From assembly GCA_025965515.1 (NCBI GenBank), contig JAOPWU010000196.1, positions 1 through 41,682 on the forward strand: a stretch of DNA of 41,682 bases, read 5' to 3'. Positions 1-7,541 of the stretch are shown one piece after another. A program made the position numbers and the translations under genes. The notes under the pieces are model-generated. The model was given only the letters and a program-made list of their open reading frames with translations. It did no database searches and had not been told where the DNA came from. Origin of the DNA: Mycobacterium sp. Its GTDB lineage: Bacteria > Actinomycetota > Actinomycetes > RYN-182. Position 1 is the first letter of the stretch. Every line of letters begins with the position of its first letter.

Positions 1-1
1 C

Positions 2-133
2 GGAGCGACCGCCGCGGCCCACGGCTCCCTCGCCGCGGCAGCCGCGGCCCGCGGCGCCGTGCTCGGGCTGCTGACCGGCACCACACCCGCGGCCACCCTC
101 GGCGTCGTCCCCTCCCCCGGGCCGACCCCGTGA
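2..133 (+). CDS. C-terminal end of an unidentified protein (cut by window edge)
   Basis: An open frame runs from the window edge to a TGA at 131-133. It encodes about 43 residues rich in Ala, Gly, Thr and Pro, ending in a Pro-rich tail. The stop overlaps the GTG start of the next gene (GTGA), so the two genes are probably translated together. I recognise no domain. Being upstream of a DUF4439 gene suggests another small protein of the same unit, but this is inference from position only. Confidence 0.5.
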   Translation, partial: GATAAAHGSLAAAAAARGAVLGLLTGTTPAATLGVVPSPGPTP

Positions 134-624
134 GCGCCGCCGGGACGCCCACCCCGTCCCCGTCGGGTGCGTCCGCCCCGGACGCCGACCGGGCGGCGCT
201 GCGCCGCACGCTCGCGACCGAGCACGCGGTCGTCTACGGCACCGCCGCGGCGGGCGCGGTGCTGGCGAGCACGGGCGACGCCGACAACGCCGCGCTGGCG
301 ACCGCGCTGCGGGACGCCGCCCGCGCCCGGCGGGACACGCTGCAGGACCTCCTGGCCACCCGCGGGGAGACGCCACCCGGGCCGCTCGCCGCCTACCGCC
401 TCCCGGTCCCGCCGGTGGCTGGCCCGAGCGCGCTGGCGCTGCTGGTCCGGCTGCAGGAGGAGGCCTGCGCCGCCTGGCGTGACCTGCTCCGCAGCGTCAC
501 GGATCCGGGCGTGCGCGGCACCGCCGGCCAGGCCATGGCGGCCACCGCCACCGCTGCCGCGGTGCTCCGGATCCGCGCCGGCACCCCGCCCGCCGCCGCG
601 GTTCCCGCGGTCCCCGGAACCTGA
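130..624 (+). CDS. DUF4439 ferritin-like domain protein
   Basis: The protein has 164 residues. After a Pro/Ser/Ala-rich head of about 20 residues comes a helical region with the pattern ALRRTLATEHAVVYGTA, which resembles the first helix of actinobacterial DUF4439 ferritin-like proteins. Two further Ala-rich helices follow, and the protein ends in a low-complexity Ala/Pro tail. The function of the family is unknown. Ferritin-like folds often bind two metals, but I cannot assign a full ligand set here. The GTG start at 130 overlaps the stop of the preceding gene. proS follows 64 bases downstream on the same strand. A DUF4439 gene near proS and rimP-nusA is common in actinobacteria, which supports the call. 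Confidence 0.7.
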   Translation: MSAAGTPTPSPSGASAPDADRAALRRTLATEHAVVYGTAAAGAVLASTGDADNAALATALRDAARARRDTLQDLLATRGETPPGPLAAYRLPVPPVAGPSALALLVRLQEEACAAWRDLLRSVTDPGVRGTAGQAMAATATAAAVLRIRAGTPPAAAVPAVPGT

Positions 625-688
625 GCCGGCAGGCGCCGGACGCACGCCCGGGCACGGCCGCACCGGCGCTGCCCCCTACGATCCGGAC

Positions 689-2128
689 ATGGCAAAGCCC
701 TCCCTGTTGACGTCGCAAGCCGTCGACTTCCCCCGCTGGTACCAGGACGTCGTCACCCAGGCGGAACTCGCCGACAACGGCCCGGTGCGCGGCACGATGG
801 TGATCCGCCCGACCGGCTACGCCCTGTGGGAGGGCATGCAACGGGACCTGGACGTCCGGATCGCGGACGCGGGGGCGGAGAACGCCTACTTCCCGCTGTT
901 CATCCCCCAGTCGTACCTGCGCCGCGAGGCCGAGCACGTCGAGGGCTTCAGCCCCGAGCTCGCCGTGGTCACCCACGCGGGCGGCAAGGAGCTGGAGGAG
1001 CCGGTCGTGGTGCGGCCGACCAGCGAGACGATCATCAACTCGTTCTTCTCGAAGTGGGTGCAGTCCTACCGGGACCTGCCGCTGCGGGTGAACAACTGGT
1101 CCAACGTGGTGCGCTGGGAGCTCCGGCCCCGGGTGTTCCTGCGGACGACCGAGTTCCTCTGGCAGGAGGGGCACACGTGCCACGCCGACGAGGCCGAGGC
1201 CCGCGCCTACGCCCGGCAGATCCTCGAGGACGTGTACGCGGCGTTCATGACGGACGTGCTGGCCATGCCGGTGGTCAAGGGCCGTAAGACGGCCCGGGAG
1301 CGGTTCGCCGGTGCGGTGAACACGCTCACCTGCGAGGCCATGATGCGCGACGGCAAGGCCCTGCAGATGGGGACGAGCCACGAGCTGGGCCAGAACTTCG
1401 CGCGCGCCTTCGACGTCCGGTACCTCTCCTCGGCCGGCCAGCGGGAGTACGTCTGGCAGACGTCCTGGGGCGTCAGCACCCGGATGGTCGGCGGGCTGAT
1501 CATGTGCCACGGCGACGACGCCGGGCTGCGGGTGCCGCCGCGGCTGGCACCCGTGCAGGTGCTCGTCATGCTGGTGAAGGAGGACCCCGCCGCGCGCAGC
1601 ACGGCCGAGGGGCTGGTGGCGGACCTGCGCGCCCGGGGCATCCGGGCGCGGCTCGACGGGCGTGACCTCGCGTTCGGGCGGCGGGCCATCGAGGCGGAGC
1701 TCAAGGGCATCCCGGTCCGGGTCGACGTCGGCCCGCGCGATCTGGCCGAGGGGAACGTCACCGTGGTCCGGCGGATCGCGGGCGACAAGCAGACCATCGC
1801 CGTCGGGGCGGTGCTCGACACCGTCGCGCGGGCGCTCACGGACGGCCAGCAGGCGCTCCACGACGAGGCGCTCGAGCGGCGCCTGGCGAACACGACGGAC
1901 GTGACCACCGTGGCGGACGCGCTGGATGCGGCGAAGACCGGCTGGGCGCGCATCCCGTGGCACCTGCTCGGCCCGGAGGGCGAGGCGGAGCTGGCCCAGC
2001 AGGCGGTGACGGTGCGCTGCCTCAGCACCGCTGAGGGCACCGTCCCCGAGCTGGGGGACGGTCCCGACGGTGACGCGGCGGCGCTCGCGGACCCGTCGAT
2101 CCTGGCGTACGTCGGCCGCGCCTACTGA
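689..2128 (+). CDS. proS: Prolyl-tRNA synthetase, eukaryote/archaeal-type (ProS type 3)
   Basis: This 479-residue class II aminoacyl-tRNA synthetase charges tRNA-Pro with proline in the cytoplasm. Visible marks are GTMVIRPTGYALWEGM near residues 35-50, the TSETI loop at 111-115, motif 2 around 142-165 (RWELRPRVF, then FLWQEGHTCH) and motif 3 at 269-284 (GLIMCHGDDAGLRVPP). The anticodon-binding domain follows from about residue 285, and the C-terminus ends in Tyr as is usual for this type. The length and the direct run from motif 2 to motif 3 show that the insertion editing domain of bacterial-type ProRS is absent. The ATG at 689 is chosen because the family N-terminus (VDFPRWYQDVV) begins shortly after it. 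The frame stays open far upstream only as high-GC shadow. Confidence 0.96.
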   Translation: MAKPSLLTSQAVDFPRWYQDVVTQAELADNGPVRGTMVIRPTGYALWEGMQRDLDVRIADAGAENAYFPLFIPQSYLRREAEHVEGFSPELAVVTHAGGKELEEPVVVRPTSETIINSFFSKWVQSYRDLPLRVNNWSNVVRWELRPRVFLRTTEFLWQEGHTCHADEAEARAYARQILEDVYAAFMTDVLAMPVVKGRKTARERFAGAVNTLTCEAMMRDGKALQMGTSHELGQNFARAFDVRYLSSAGQREYVWQTSWGVSTRMVGGLIMCHGDDAGLRVPPRLAPVQVLVMLVKEDPAARSTAEGLVADLRARGIRARLDGRDLAFGRRAIEAELKGIPVRVDVGPRDLAEGNVTVVRRIAGDKQTIAVGAVLDTVARALTDGQQALHDEALERRLANTTDVTTVADALDAAKTGWARIPWHLLGPEGEAELAQQAVTVRCLSTAEGTVPELGDGPDGDAAALADPSILAYVGRAY

Positions 2129-2134
2129 GCTGCG

Positions 2135-2173
2135 CCCGGGCCGCCGGCCGGGTGTCCCGCCCGGCGGCCCGGG
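2135..2173. terminator. Hairpin between convergent proS and esterase genes
   Basis: There is a perfect 13-base inverted repeat, CCCGGGCCGCCGG at 2135-2147 and CCGGCGGCCCGGG at 2161-2173. Short extra pairing is possible inside the 13-base loop. It lies 6 bases after the proS stop and 6 bases after the esterase stop on the other strand, so it can end transcription both ways. There is no T-run, as is common for actinobacterial terminators. Confidence 0.7.
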
Positions 2174-2179
2174 GTCTGG

Positions 2180-3160
2180 CTAGGCGACGGTTGTCGCGTC
2201 GGTGGTCGCCGCGAGCGTCCGGAAGGCCTGCGCCACCTCGACGATCGCGGTAGCCGCGGCGGGCACGAACGGCCCGAACCCGAAGAAGCCGTGCACGAGC
2301 CCGCCGTAGCGGCGGGACCACACGGGCACCCCCGCGTCACGGAGGCGCTCGGCGTAGGCCTCCCCCTCGTCTCGCAGCGGGTCGTACTCGGCCGTGCAGA
2401 CGACCGCCGGTGGGGTGGCCGCCAGCAGCTCCGCGGGCGCGACGAGCGGGGAACGGCCCCAGTCGGCCGGGTCGGACCCGGTCGGGCAGTACTGCGCCTG
2501 GAACCACTCCATCTGCGCCGTGGTCAGGAAGTACCCCTCGGCGTTCTCCACGATCGACGGGAAGTCCCCCGTGGAGGACGTGTTGGGGTAGATCAGCACC
2601 TGCGCCAACAGCCGGGGGCCACCTGACGCCGCGAGCCGCAGGCAGGTCACCGCCGCGAGGTTGCCGCCGGCGCTGTCCCCCGCCACGGCGATGCGGTCGG
2701 GGGCCGCGTCGAAGTCGGCGGCGTGCTCGACGAGCCAGCGCGCAACGGCCTCGCAGTCGTCGGCGGCGGCCGGGTACGGGTCCTCCGGGGCCAGCCGGTA
2801 GTCCACCGAGAGCACCGCGGCGCCGCCGTGAACGGCCAGGGCGCGGGCCTGGGCGTCGTGCGTCTCCAGGTCGAACAGGACGTAGCCGCCCCCGTGGAAG
2901 AACAGGATCAGGGGCGTCGTGTCGTCCCCCGCGGTCGCCTCCGGCCGGTAGTAGCGGGCCTTGAGCGGACCGACCGCGCCGGGGACCTCGAGGTCCCGGA
3001 CGGACGTCGGGTGGTCGTAGACCGGGTCGCCCTCCCGGGCGCCGAGCTGCAGGGCGAGGATCCCGGCGCGCGTCTGCTCGATGGGCGTGGTGGTCCAGTC
3101 CTGCTGCGCCGAAGCCGCCAGGAACTCCAGCAGCCGTGCCATCGCGGGGTCGAGTGCCAC
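2180..3160 (-). CDS. Alpha/beta hydrolase of the hormone-sensitive lipase family (esterase)
   Basis: The protein has 326 residues and is probably a cytosolic carboxylesterase acting on short acyl esters. The oxyanion-hole motif HGGGY is at residues 89-93 and the nucleophile elbow GDSAGGN puts Ser at 163. Asp260 in EYDPLRDEGEAYA and His290 in GLVHGFF complete the triad typical of family IV (HSL) enzymes. No signal peptide is seen. The GTG start at 3160 is preferred because GGAAGGGG lies just upstream; the frame continues 25 codons further without a ribosome site. The natural substrate is unknown. An inverted repeat in the promoter region (3241-3257) suggests a dedicated repressor. The gene may stand alone, since the MFS gene upstream is 126 bases away. 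Confidence 0.88.
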   Translation of the reverse strand: MALDPAMARLLEFLAASAQQDWTTTPIEQTRAGILALQLGAREGDPVYDHPTSVRDLEVPGAVGPLKARYYRPEATAGDDTTPLILFFHGGGYVLFDLETHDAQARALAVHGGAAVLSVDYRLAPEDPYPAAADDCEAVARWLVEHAADFDAAPDRIAVAGDSAGGNLAAVTCLRLAASGGPRLLAQVLIYPNTSSTGDFPSIVENAEGYFLTTAQMEWFQAQYCPTGSDPADWGRSPLVAPAELLAATPPAVVCTAEYDPLRDEGEAYAERLRDAGVPVWSRRYGGLVHGFFGFGPFVPAAATAIVEVAQAFRTLAATTDATTVA

Positions 3161-3240
3161 GTGTTCCCCTTCCGTCGCTTGGCGCCGCTCAGACCCGCGG
3201 GCCGCAGCGCCTGCGCCGGGGAGCCCGACGCGCACTGAGC

Positions 3241-3257
3241 GTAACCGGGCATGTTAC
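3241..3257 (-). promoter_or_regulatory. Palindromic operator-like site upstream of the esterase gene
   Basis: GTAAC (3241-3245) and GTTAC (3253-3257) form an inverted repeat with a 7-base spacer. Read on the minus strand, a CATATG element lies just upstream (forward 3267-3272). It could be part of a -10 region, which would place the palindrome over the transcription start. The distance to the GTG start is 81 bases. Repressor identity is unknown. Confidence 0.35.
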
Positions 3258-3286
3258 CTGGGCCACATATGCCTCGCGTCAGCTGC

Positions 3287-4591
3287 TCAGGCGGGCGAGG
3301 GACCGGGCGGCGTCCAGCGCAGCACGGCGAGCAGCGCGACGACGCCCGCGAGCCCTGCGCACCCCACCGCGACGGGCGGCGTGACCAGCAGGCCGAGGAC
3401 GCCCGCCAGGGCGACGCCGACACCCTGCGCCGTGCCGAGCCCGGAGGCCGCCACGCCGAACGCGCGGCCACGCACCTCGTCCGGCGTCGCGACGACGAAG
3501 GCGATCCGCGCGAGCACGTCGTAGCTCGCGGCGAACCCGGAGAGCGCCAGCAGCAGCAGCGCCACGCCGAGCCCCGGCGAGGCGAACATCGGCACGAGCA
3601 CGGCGACCGAGACGAGCGCCAGCCCTGCCATCCAGCGGCGGTCGGCCTGGACCCGGGCCCGCCCGACGAGCAGCAGCCCCAGCACGCTCCCGACGGGGTT
3701 GGCGGCCAGCAGCAGGCCCACCGTCCCGGTCCCCCGGTGCAGGCTCGCAGCCCACGGCGCGGCGAGCGCCTCGGGTGCGATGACGAACGCGAGTCCGACC
3801 CAGGCCAGCAGGATGGCCCGGCGGCTCGGCGCGGCCAGCACGGCGGCCAGGCCGACGCGGGTGTCGGTGAGCGCCTGCCGGACCCTGTCGCCGACCGCGC
3901 GCGCCGCATCCGGGTCGGGCGCCACGGCGGCCACCCGGTGCCGGACGCCGAGCAGCACCAGCAGGGCGCTGGCGCCGAACGTCGCCGCATCGACCAGCAG
4001 CCCGGTCCGTAGGCCGAGCCAGGCGAGCACCGCGCCACCCACGCCGAAGCCGGCGATCTGGCCGACGTGCTGCACGCCGTCGTCGAGGCTGGTGACCCGG
4101 CCGTAGGAGCGGTCACCACCGGCGACGCTGCGCAGCAGGGCGCCGCGGGCCGCCTGGTACGGGGCGTCGACGAGCGCGATGGCCAGCACGAGGACGAACA
4201 GCAGCGGCAGGGGCGCGCCGGGGACGGCGGCGAGCAGGACCAGCGCCGCGCGGAGCAGGTCGCAGGTGACGGCCACGGAGCGGCGCGGCAGCCGGTCGGC
4301 CAGGCCGGCGAGGGTGGCGCTGCCGACGATGGACGGCAGATAGCTCACCGCGTAGACGAGCGCGGACGTGGCGGCCGAGCCGGTGCGGCCGTAGACGATC
4401 ACGGAGAGGGCGACGCGGGCGAGCTGGTCCCCGACGACGGAGACGAGTCGGGCGACGAGCAGCAGCAGCGCCTCGCCGGTCACGACGGCCCGGTCGGGAT
4501 CCCGGTCGGTGTCGGGCGGCGGAGCGGTCACCGCACCGCCGGGGTCGGCTTGCTCCGCACGCCCGGGTGATGCCCCGGTCGGTGCGGACAC
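3287..4591 (-). CDS. MFS transporter (EntS/macrolide-efflux-like, 12 membrane segments)
   Basis: The protein has about 434 residues from the GTG at 4591. It shows alternating hydrophobic stretches typical of a 12-helix major facilitator. The loop between the second and third helices carries GLADRLPRRSVAV, the MFS motif-A region (G-x-x-x-D-R). The segment RGALLRSV...YGRVTSLDDGVQHVGQIAG resembles MFS_3 family exporters related to EntS and macrolide-efflux proteins. It is expected to export a small molecule across the inner membrane by proton antiport, but the substrate cannot be read from the sequence. The start is uncertain: GTG at 4591 and GTG at 4531 are both possible, and the frame is open to 4729. 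I favour 4591, with AGGGG upstream. Confidence 0.82.
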   Translation of the reverse strand: MSAPTGASPGRAEQADPGGAVTAPPPDTDRDPDRAVVTGEALLLLVARLVSVVGDQLARVALSVIVYGRTGSAATSALVYAVSYLPSIVGSATLAGLADRLPRRSVAVTCDLLRAALVLLAAVPGAPLPLLFVLVLAIALVDAPYQAARGALLRSVAGGDRSYGRVTSLDDGVQHVGQIAGFGVGGAVLAWLGLRTGLLVDAATFGASALLVLLGVRHRVAAVAPDPDAARAVGDRVRQALTDTRVGLAAVLAAPSRRAILLAWVGLAFVIAPEALAAPWAASLHRGTGTVGLLLAANPVGSVLGLLLVGRARVQADRRWMAGLALVSVAVLVPMFASPGLGVALLLLALSGFAASYDVLARIAFVVATPDEVRGRAFGVAASGLGTAQGVGVALAGVLGLLVTPPVAVGCAGLAGVVALLAVLRWTPPGPSPA

Positions 4592-4711
4592 GGCGAGACG
4601 GCCCCTGTCAGTCGTTCGCAGCCGGCAACCCGGACGCACGGATGATTGTGCAAAGAAGCTACTTATGCCCACTTCCCGGGGCACCGCTCCTTGGCTACTC
4701 TCCCATGGCGA

Positions 4712-4749
4712 CGGAGGGTGACTAGCCAATAGCGGCTAGTCACCCTCCG
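4712..4749. repeat. 16-bp perfect inverted repeat
   Basis: CGGAGGGTGACTAGCC (4712-4727) and GGCTAGTCACCCTCCG (4734-4749) are exact complements around a 6-base loop. It could be a hairpin ending plus- or minus-strand transcripts, or a large operator for the MFS gene, whose start is 120 bases away. No T-run follows on either strand. Confidence 0.75.
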
Positions 4750-4776
4750 GAAACCCCATGGAGGAGGTGTCACAAC

Positions 4777-4800
4777 ATGCGCGGTCGTACCTGGAGCTAG
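4777..4800 (+). other. Possible leader-type mini-ORF with strong Shine-Dalgarno
   Basis: GGAGGAGG at 4760-4767 is followed after 9 bases by ATG and seven sense codons (Met-Arg-Gly-Arg-Thr-Trp-Ser) and TAG. A 53-codon frame from the ATG at 4758 overlaps it in another phase. The ribosome site is among the best in the window, yet no plus-strand gene lies downstream. The hairpin at 4855-4893 would follow any transcript. It may be a small peptide, part of a small RNA, or chance. Confidence 0.25.
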
Positions 4801-4854
4801 TGCTGCGCGCGTCACCGGAGCCGCCAAGCAGGGTGACGCGAACCAGCCGGAGGT

Positions 4855-4893
4855 GCTGGTGTCGGGGCCGAAATTCTCGGTCCCGACACCAGC
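4855..4893. terminator. Terminator-like hairpin after the aldehyde dehydrogenase gene
   Basis: GCTGGTGTCGGG (4855-4866) pairs with CCCGACACCAGC (4882-4893). The stem continues through one G-T wobble into CCGA/TCGG, giving about 17 pairs around a 5-base loop. It lies 67 bases beyond the dehydrogenase stop. There is no T-run. It would also cap a plus-strand transcript of the mini-ORF. Confidence 0.6.
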
Positions 4894-4959
4894 TTCGGTA
4901 CCCCCGCACCAGCTCCTGATCCCCCAACCGGGTGATACGCAGCCAGCTCGTCGTTCCGG

Positions 4960-6507
4960 TCAGGTCGCCGGGTAGAGCGAGTAGTCCGGGAAGTTGCCGA
5001 ACAGCCGCTCCCCGGTCCCCTCGGGTCCCATCGTCACCGCGGTCACCAGCAGGTCGCCGCCGACGAACGCGCCCTTCCAGGACGCCCCCTTGCCGCCGAA
5101 GACCTCTTCGCGGTCCCCGCGGCTCCGCGGCTTGTTCACCCCCACCTTGAAGGCCTGCAGCTCCTCCGAGACGCGGGCCGCCACGTCGGCGTCGTCCGTC
5201 GCGATGCTCGCCACGAGGGATCCGTTGCTCACGTTCATCGCGGCCAGCAGCTCCGCCTCGCTGTCGACCAGAACGATCGAGTCGAGCGGGCCGAACGGCT
5301 CGCTGTGGTGCAACGACCAGGACGTCCGCGGCTCCAGCACGCAGGCCGGCGCGACGTAGGCCGAGGTGTCCTGGCCGGGCAGGAAGCGCCCCTCGTCGAG
5401 GCTCCGCCGCGCCAGCGGGATCCCGCCCCCGGAGATGGCCTCGGCCAGCCGCTCCTGCAGGTCCGCCGCCTTGCTGGCGTGGATGACGGGGCCGAAGTCG
5501 AGCTCGGGCAGCGGGTCGTCGGCGTTCTCGACGGCCAGCGGGTGGCCGTAGGTCACGGCGTTCACGACCGGGAGGTACATGGCGAGGAACTGGTCGAACA
5601 GCTCCCGCTGCACCACGTACCGCGGGTACGCCGTGCACCGCTGCTTGGCGTACTCGAACCCCTTGCGCAGGTGCTTGGCCAGCGTGTCCCAGTCGCTGTA
5701 GTCCCAGACGCCCCAGGCGTTCAGCCCCTCCTGCTCCAGGAAGTGCCGGCGGCCGGTGTCCGCGAGGGCGGTCGCGGCCTTCCGGCCGTTGGCCCGGCCG
5801 CCCACGAACGCCAGGGCACCGATGCCCTCACCCCGGATGAGGGCGTCACCCAGCGCCGCTCCGACGCCGGAGACCAGCGTCACGGGCAGACCCGCGCGAG
5901 CCATGAGCGCGTGCGCCAGCGTGAGCGTGTGGAACCCGCCCTGGCTGGGCGTCTTCGCGATGACGGCATTGCCGGCGAGCGCCTGCACCAGCTCGGCGTG
6001 CACCTGCACCGACATCGGGTAGTTCCAGCTGGCGATGTTGGACACCGGGCCTGGCAGCGGGGAGCGGCCGTCGAGCTGCCGCTCGATCTCGCCGACGTAC
6101 CACCGGACGCCCTCGAGGCACCGGTCGACGTCGGCGCAGGCGAGGCGCCACGGCTTGCCGATCTCCCAGACCAGCTGCAGCGCCAGCAGGTCGCGGTGCT
6201 CGGCCATCAGGTCGACGGCCTGCGTCACGCGCGCCCGGCGCTCGTCGAGGTCCACGTCGGCCCACCGCTTGTGTGCGCCGGCCGCCGAGGCCACGGCCGC
6301 GACCGCCTCGTCGTACCCGACGCGGGGCGGCCCGATGATCGGCGTCCCGTCCAGCGGCGAGAGGTGATCGCCGGAGACCCCCGTCCGCCGCCACTCCCCG
6401 TCGATCAGGTTGCGCAGCCGGTCCCCGTCGAAGGCCTCGGGCGCGGCCGCCTGCGCCGCCGCGTACACCTCGTGCCAGCTGGTCCCGGGCTTCACCTGCA
6501 ACGTCAT
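4960..6507 (-). CDS. Aldehyde dehydrogenase family protein
   Basis: This 515-residue NAD(P)-dependent aldehyde dehydrogenase should oxidise an aldehyde to the acid in the cytoplasm. The active-site Cys is Cys291 in KQRCTAYPRY. The general-base Glu is most likely Glu258 in FLEQEGLNAWGV, with Gln-Glu where most family members have a hydrophobic residue and Gly. WNYP at 161-164 and Lys185 in AKTPSQGG match the cofactor-binding PWN and KPSE motifs, and FVGGRANGR replaces FTGS. The length is normal. The start is the ATG at 6507. The unusual motif wording suggests a subgroup of unknown substrate, not a classical betaine or acetaldehyde enzyme. It precedes the MFS gene on the same strand, but two hairpins lie between them. 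Confidence 0.88.
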   Translation of the reverse strand: MTLQVKPGTSWHEVYAAAQAAAPEAFDGDRLRNLIDGEWRRTGVSGDHLSPLDGTPIIGPPRVGYDEAVAAVASAAGAHKRWADVDLDERRARVTQAVDLMAEHRDLLALQLVWEIGKPWRLACADVDRCLEGVRWYVGEIERQLDGRSPLPGPVSNIASWNYPMSVQVHAELVQALAGNAVIAKTPSQGGFHTLTLAHALMARAGLPVTLVSGVGAALGDALIRGEGIGALAFVGGRANGRKAATALADTGRRHFLEQEGLNAWGVWDYSDWDTLAKHLRKGFEYAKQRCTAYPRYVVQRELFDQFLAMYLPVVNAVTYGHPLAVENADDPLPELDFGPVIHASKAADLQERLAEAISGGGIPLARRSLDEGRFLPGQDTSAYVAPACVLEPRTSWSLHHSEPFGPLDSIVLVDSEAELLAAMNVSNGSLVASIATDDADVAARVSEELQAFKVGVNKPRSRGDREEVFGGKGASWKGAFVGGDLLVTAVTMGPEGTGERLFGNFPDYSLYPAT

Positions 6508-6643
6508 GAGTGGCTCCCCTTCGCGCGCGCCGACCTGCCGGGTGGCAGACAGCGGGTGCAGCGCATCTTGCCCTAGGAGCGGGCAGATCCCTTCCCGGGG
6601 TGGCGCCTGGTGTCCGGATGGTCAGTGGGCGGCCGCCGCGCCG

Positions 6644-7486
6644 TCAGAAGAGGATGCTGGCGAACGTGCCGATCTGCCGGAAACCGACGCGGGCGTAGGC
6701 CGCGCGGGCGGGCGCGTTGTAGGAGTTGACGTACAGGCTCACGGAGGAGACCCCGTCCCCGAGGGCGAAGGCGGCGACGGCCGCGGTCCCCGCGGTGCCG
6801 AGCCCCTTGCCCCGCCAGTCCGGGTGGACCCAGACGCCCTGGATCTGGGCGTTCGAGCGGCTCACCGCGCCCAGCTCGGCCTTGAAGACCACCTGGTCCC
6901 CCTCGGTGCGCAGGAAGGACCGCCCGGCCAGGATCAGCTCCGCGATGCGGGACCGGTACAGCAGGCCCCCGTCCGCCTCGACCGGGCTGACGCCGACCTC
7001 CTCGGTGAACATCTCGACGGCGGCCGGGAAGACCACGTCGAGGTCCGCCAGGGCCGCGCGGCGCACGAGCGGGTCGGGCAGCACGAGCGGCGGCGCCGAC
7101 AGCGCCAGCAGCGGCTGGTCAGGCCGCACCTCGCGGGGCGGCCCCCAGCTGGCGGCGAGCGTCCGCCACAGGGTCAGCACCTGCTCGGCATCTCCGACGA
7201 TCGAGGAGCAGCGGCGGCCGAGCCGGCGCGCCCGGTCCGCGAAGGCGGTCAGCGCAGCCGGGGAGCAGCCGACGGGGACGAGGTTCGCCCCCGCGAAGCA
7301 GACGCCCGCCAGGCCCTCCGCGGTGGCGTACCCCCACAGCTCGGCCCCGAGCCGCCAGGGGTCGAGCCCCGCGGCCTCGACGCGGCCGGCGACGAAGACG
7401 TTGGCGACCGGGTCCCGGGCGAGCAGGGCCCGGACGTCCGGGAGGTCCTTGTCGTCCAGGACCCGGCACGGTGAGGTCCTGCGCAC
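6644..7486 (-). CDS. GNAT N-acetyltransferase with DUF4081 domain
   Basis: The protein has 280 residues. The N-terminal half (about 5-120) matches the DUF4081 domain seen in actinobacterial acetyltransferases. The C-terminal half is a GNAT fold with the acetyl-CoA loop at VWVHPDWRGKGLGTAG (Q/R-x-x-G-x-G/A form) and the late motif VSLYVNSYNAPARAAYARVGF. It probably transfers an acetyl group from acetyl-CoA to an amine; the substrate is unknown. The gene sits 55 bases downstream of ispG on the same strand, a neighbourhood widely kept in actinobacteria (Rv2867c lies next to gcpE in M. tuberculosis, from memory). The start is a GTG at 7486 with only a weak ribosome site. Confidence 0.85.
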   Translation of the reverse strand: MRRTSPCRVLDDKDLPDVRALLARDPVANVFVAGRVEAAGLDPWRLGAELWGYATAEGLAGVCFAGANLVPVGCSPAALTAFADRARRLGRRCSSIVGDAEQVLTLWRTLAASWGPPREVRPDQPLLALSAPPLVLPDPLVRRAALADLDVVFPAAVEMFTEEVGVSPVEADGGLLYRSRIAELILAGRSFLRTEGDQVVFKAELGAVSRSNAQIQGVWVHPDWRGKGLGTAGTAAVAAFALGDGVSSVSLYVNSYNAPARAAYARVGFRQIGTFASILF

Positions 7487-7541
7487 GTCGTCAGCCTAGA
7501 GAGCCACGCCGGTCACCGGACGCCCACCGGTCCCACCCGCC

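Larger units (their letters stand above)
4592..4959. other. 368-base non-coding interval with two strong hairpins and a mini-ORF
   Basis: This gap lies between the end of the aldehyde dehydrogenase gene (4960) and the start of the MFS gene (4591), both on the minus strand. It contains two long inverted repeats (4712-4749 and 4855-4893). Between them, on the plus strand, is a near-ideal ribosome-binding site followed by an 8-codon frame. Part of the interval must hold the MFS promoter; CATAAG on the minus strand near forward 4665-4670 is only a weak -10 candidate. No further gene was found. Confidence 0.6.

Noticed and set aside
167-688. Long N-terminal extension of the proS frame
   Set aside because: It is Arg/Pro/Ala-rich shadow sequence over the DUF4439 gene in another frame; the family N-terminus begins just after the ATG at 689.
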